DNA from: Eudoraea chungangensis
Lineage (GTDB): Bacteria; Bacteroidota; Bacteroidia; Flavobacteriales; Flavobacteriaceae
Assembly (NCBI RefSeq): GCF_029360665.1
Contig: NZ_JARDUB010000006.1
Location: forward strand, 248,001-312,000
Direction: 5' to 3'
DNA: 64,000 nt
A program made the translations under genes and the position numbers. Of this stretch, positions 63,800 through 64,000 are shown piece after piece. The stretch's first letter is position 1, and the number at the start of each line of letters is the position of its first letter. A model generated the notes under the pieces. That model did no database searches and had not been told where the DNA came from. It was given only the letters and a program-made list of their open reading frames with translations.

Positions 63800-64000
63800 A
63801 TGTCATCAATAGATCAGAAAATATTAGTCACAGGAGCCTCTAAAGGAATAGGTTTGGCTATTGCTAAGGAGTTATTAAGGGAGGATTTTAATGTGGCTCT
63901 ACATTATAATACCGGTCATGAGGAGGTGGAGCAATTAACTTCCATGCATATGAATTGTGCTTCTTTCCAGGCCGACTTGGAAGATCCTTCTAATGTTATT
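63800..64000 (+). CDS. SDR-family oxidoreductase, 3' end cut off by the window
   Basis: 67 codons visible from the ATG at 63800: QKILVTGASKGIGLAIAKELL is the T-G-x3-G-x-G nucleotide-binding motif of classical short-chain dehydrogenases, followed by NVALHYNTG. Looks like a FabG-type 3-ketoacyl reductase, but the catalytic Ser-Tyr-Lys lies beyond the window, so the substrate class is not settled. Confidence 0.85.
   Translation, partial: MSSIDQKILVTGASKGIGLAIAKELLREDFNVALHYNTGHEEVEQLTSMHMNCASFQADLEDPSNVI

Overview
The window comes from a low-GC member of the Bacteroidota, almost certainly a marine-type Flavobacteriaceae. Pointers are the short RpoD-type sigma factor (287 aa), a type IX secretion type B sorting domain, DUF5916, DUF4251 and YaiO-family proteins, a bifunctional hisIE, menaquinone synthesis by menB, and hardly any Shine-Dalgarno sequences. 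No tRNA, rRNA, CRISPR array or insertion sequence was seen.

Layout. 1-4307: end of the histidine operon (hisB' hisH hisA hisF hisIE) with a GNAT and a DinB-like gene threaded in by 4-20 bp overlaps. 4372-7013: VWA protein and MoxR-type ATPase pair. 7049-15689: housekeeping genes (truA, cysE-cysM, psd, DUF72, DUF2461, a lipoprotein dipeptidase) and small membrane proteins. 15881-25452: a tight six-gene operon coding for a soluble hybrid kinase (HisKA-REC-HPt), a single-domain response regulator, a membrane-anchored HEAT-repeat protein, a processive family 2 glycosyltransferase, an LtaS-like membrane transferase with a C-terminal TPR domain, and a YaiO-family outer-membrane barrel with a matching TPR domain. 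I read it as a phosphorelay-controlled exopolysaccharide or envelope-polymer machine. It is followed by two tiny paralogous genes (32 and 33 aa) with their own promoter, a strong terminator, and rpoD on the other strand.

26947-33414: DUF6155-like protein, hydroxyacid dehydrogenase, helicase, glycosyltransferase, menB and an ATP-grasp enzyme. 33817-39967: pirin, a cell-wall trio (3D-domain lipoprotein, amidase, M14 carboxypeptidase), a VWA lipoprotein and a YdjC-type deacetylase. 40062-45588: an aldehyde/isoquinoline-oxidoreductase-type molybdenum hydroxylase with cofactor genes moaD, moeA and mocA, in which xdhC, and probably moaE, survive only as decayed remnants. 45655-56639: amidohydrolase, ECF sigma and probable anti-sigma factor, DUF5916 barrel, Tat-exported Gfo/Idh/MocA oxidoreductase, a T9SS-sorted repeat protein, CocE-type hydrolase, an exported methyltransferase and a DUF4251 protein.

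56640-57598 looks like a gene desert but holds, on the minus strand, three tandem paralogous 37-aa basic micropeptides with a shared terminator and an upstream operator-like palindrome. This is the strongest candidate for something undescribed. 57599-64000: EF-G-like GTPase, M19-type dipeptidase, a 73-aa protein, a glutaredoxin-like exported protein, a MscS channel and the start of an SDR enzyme.
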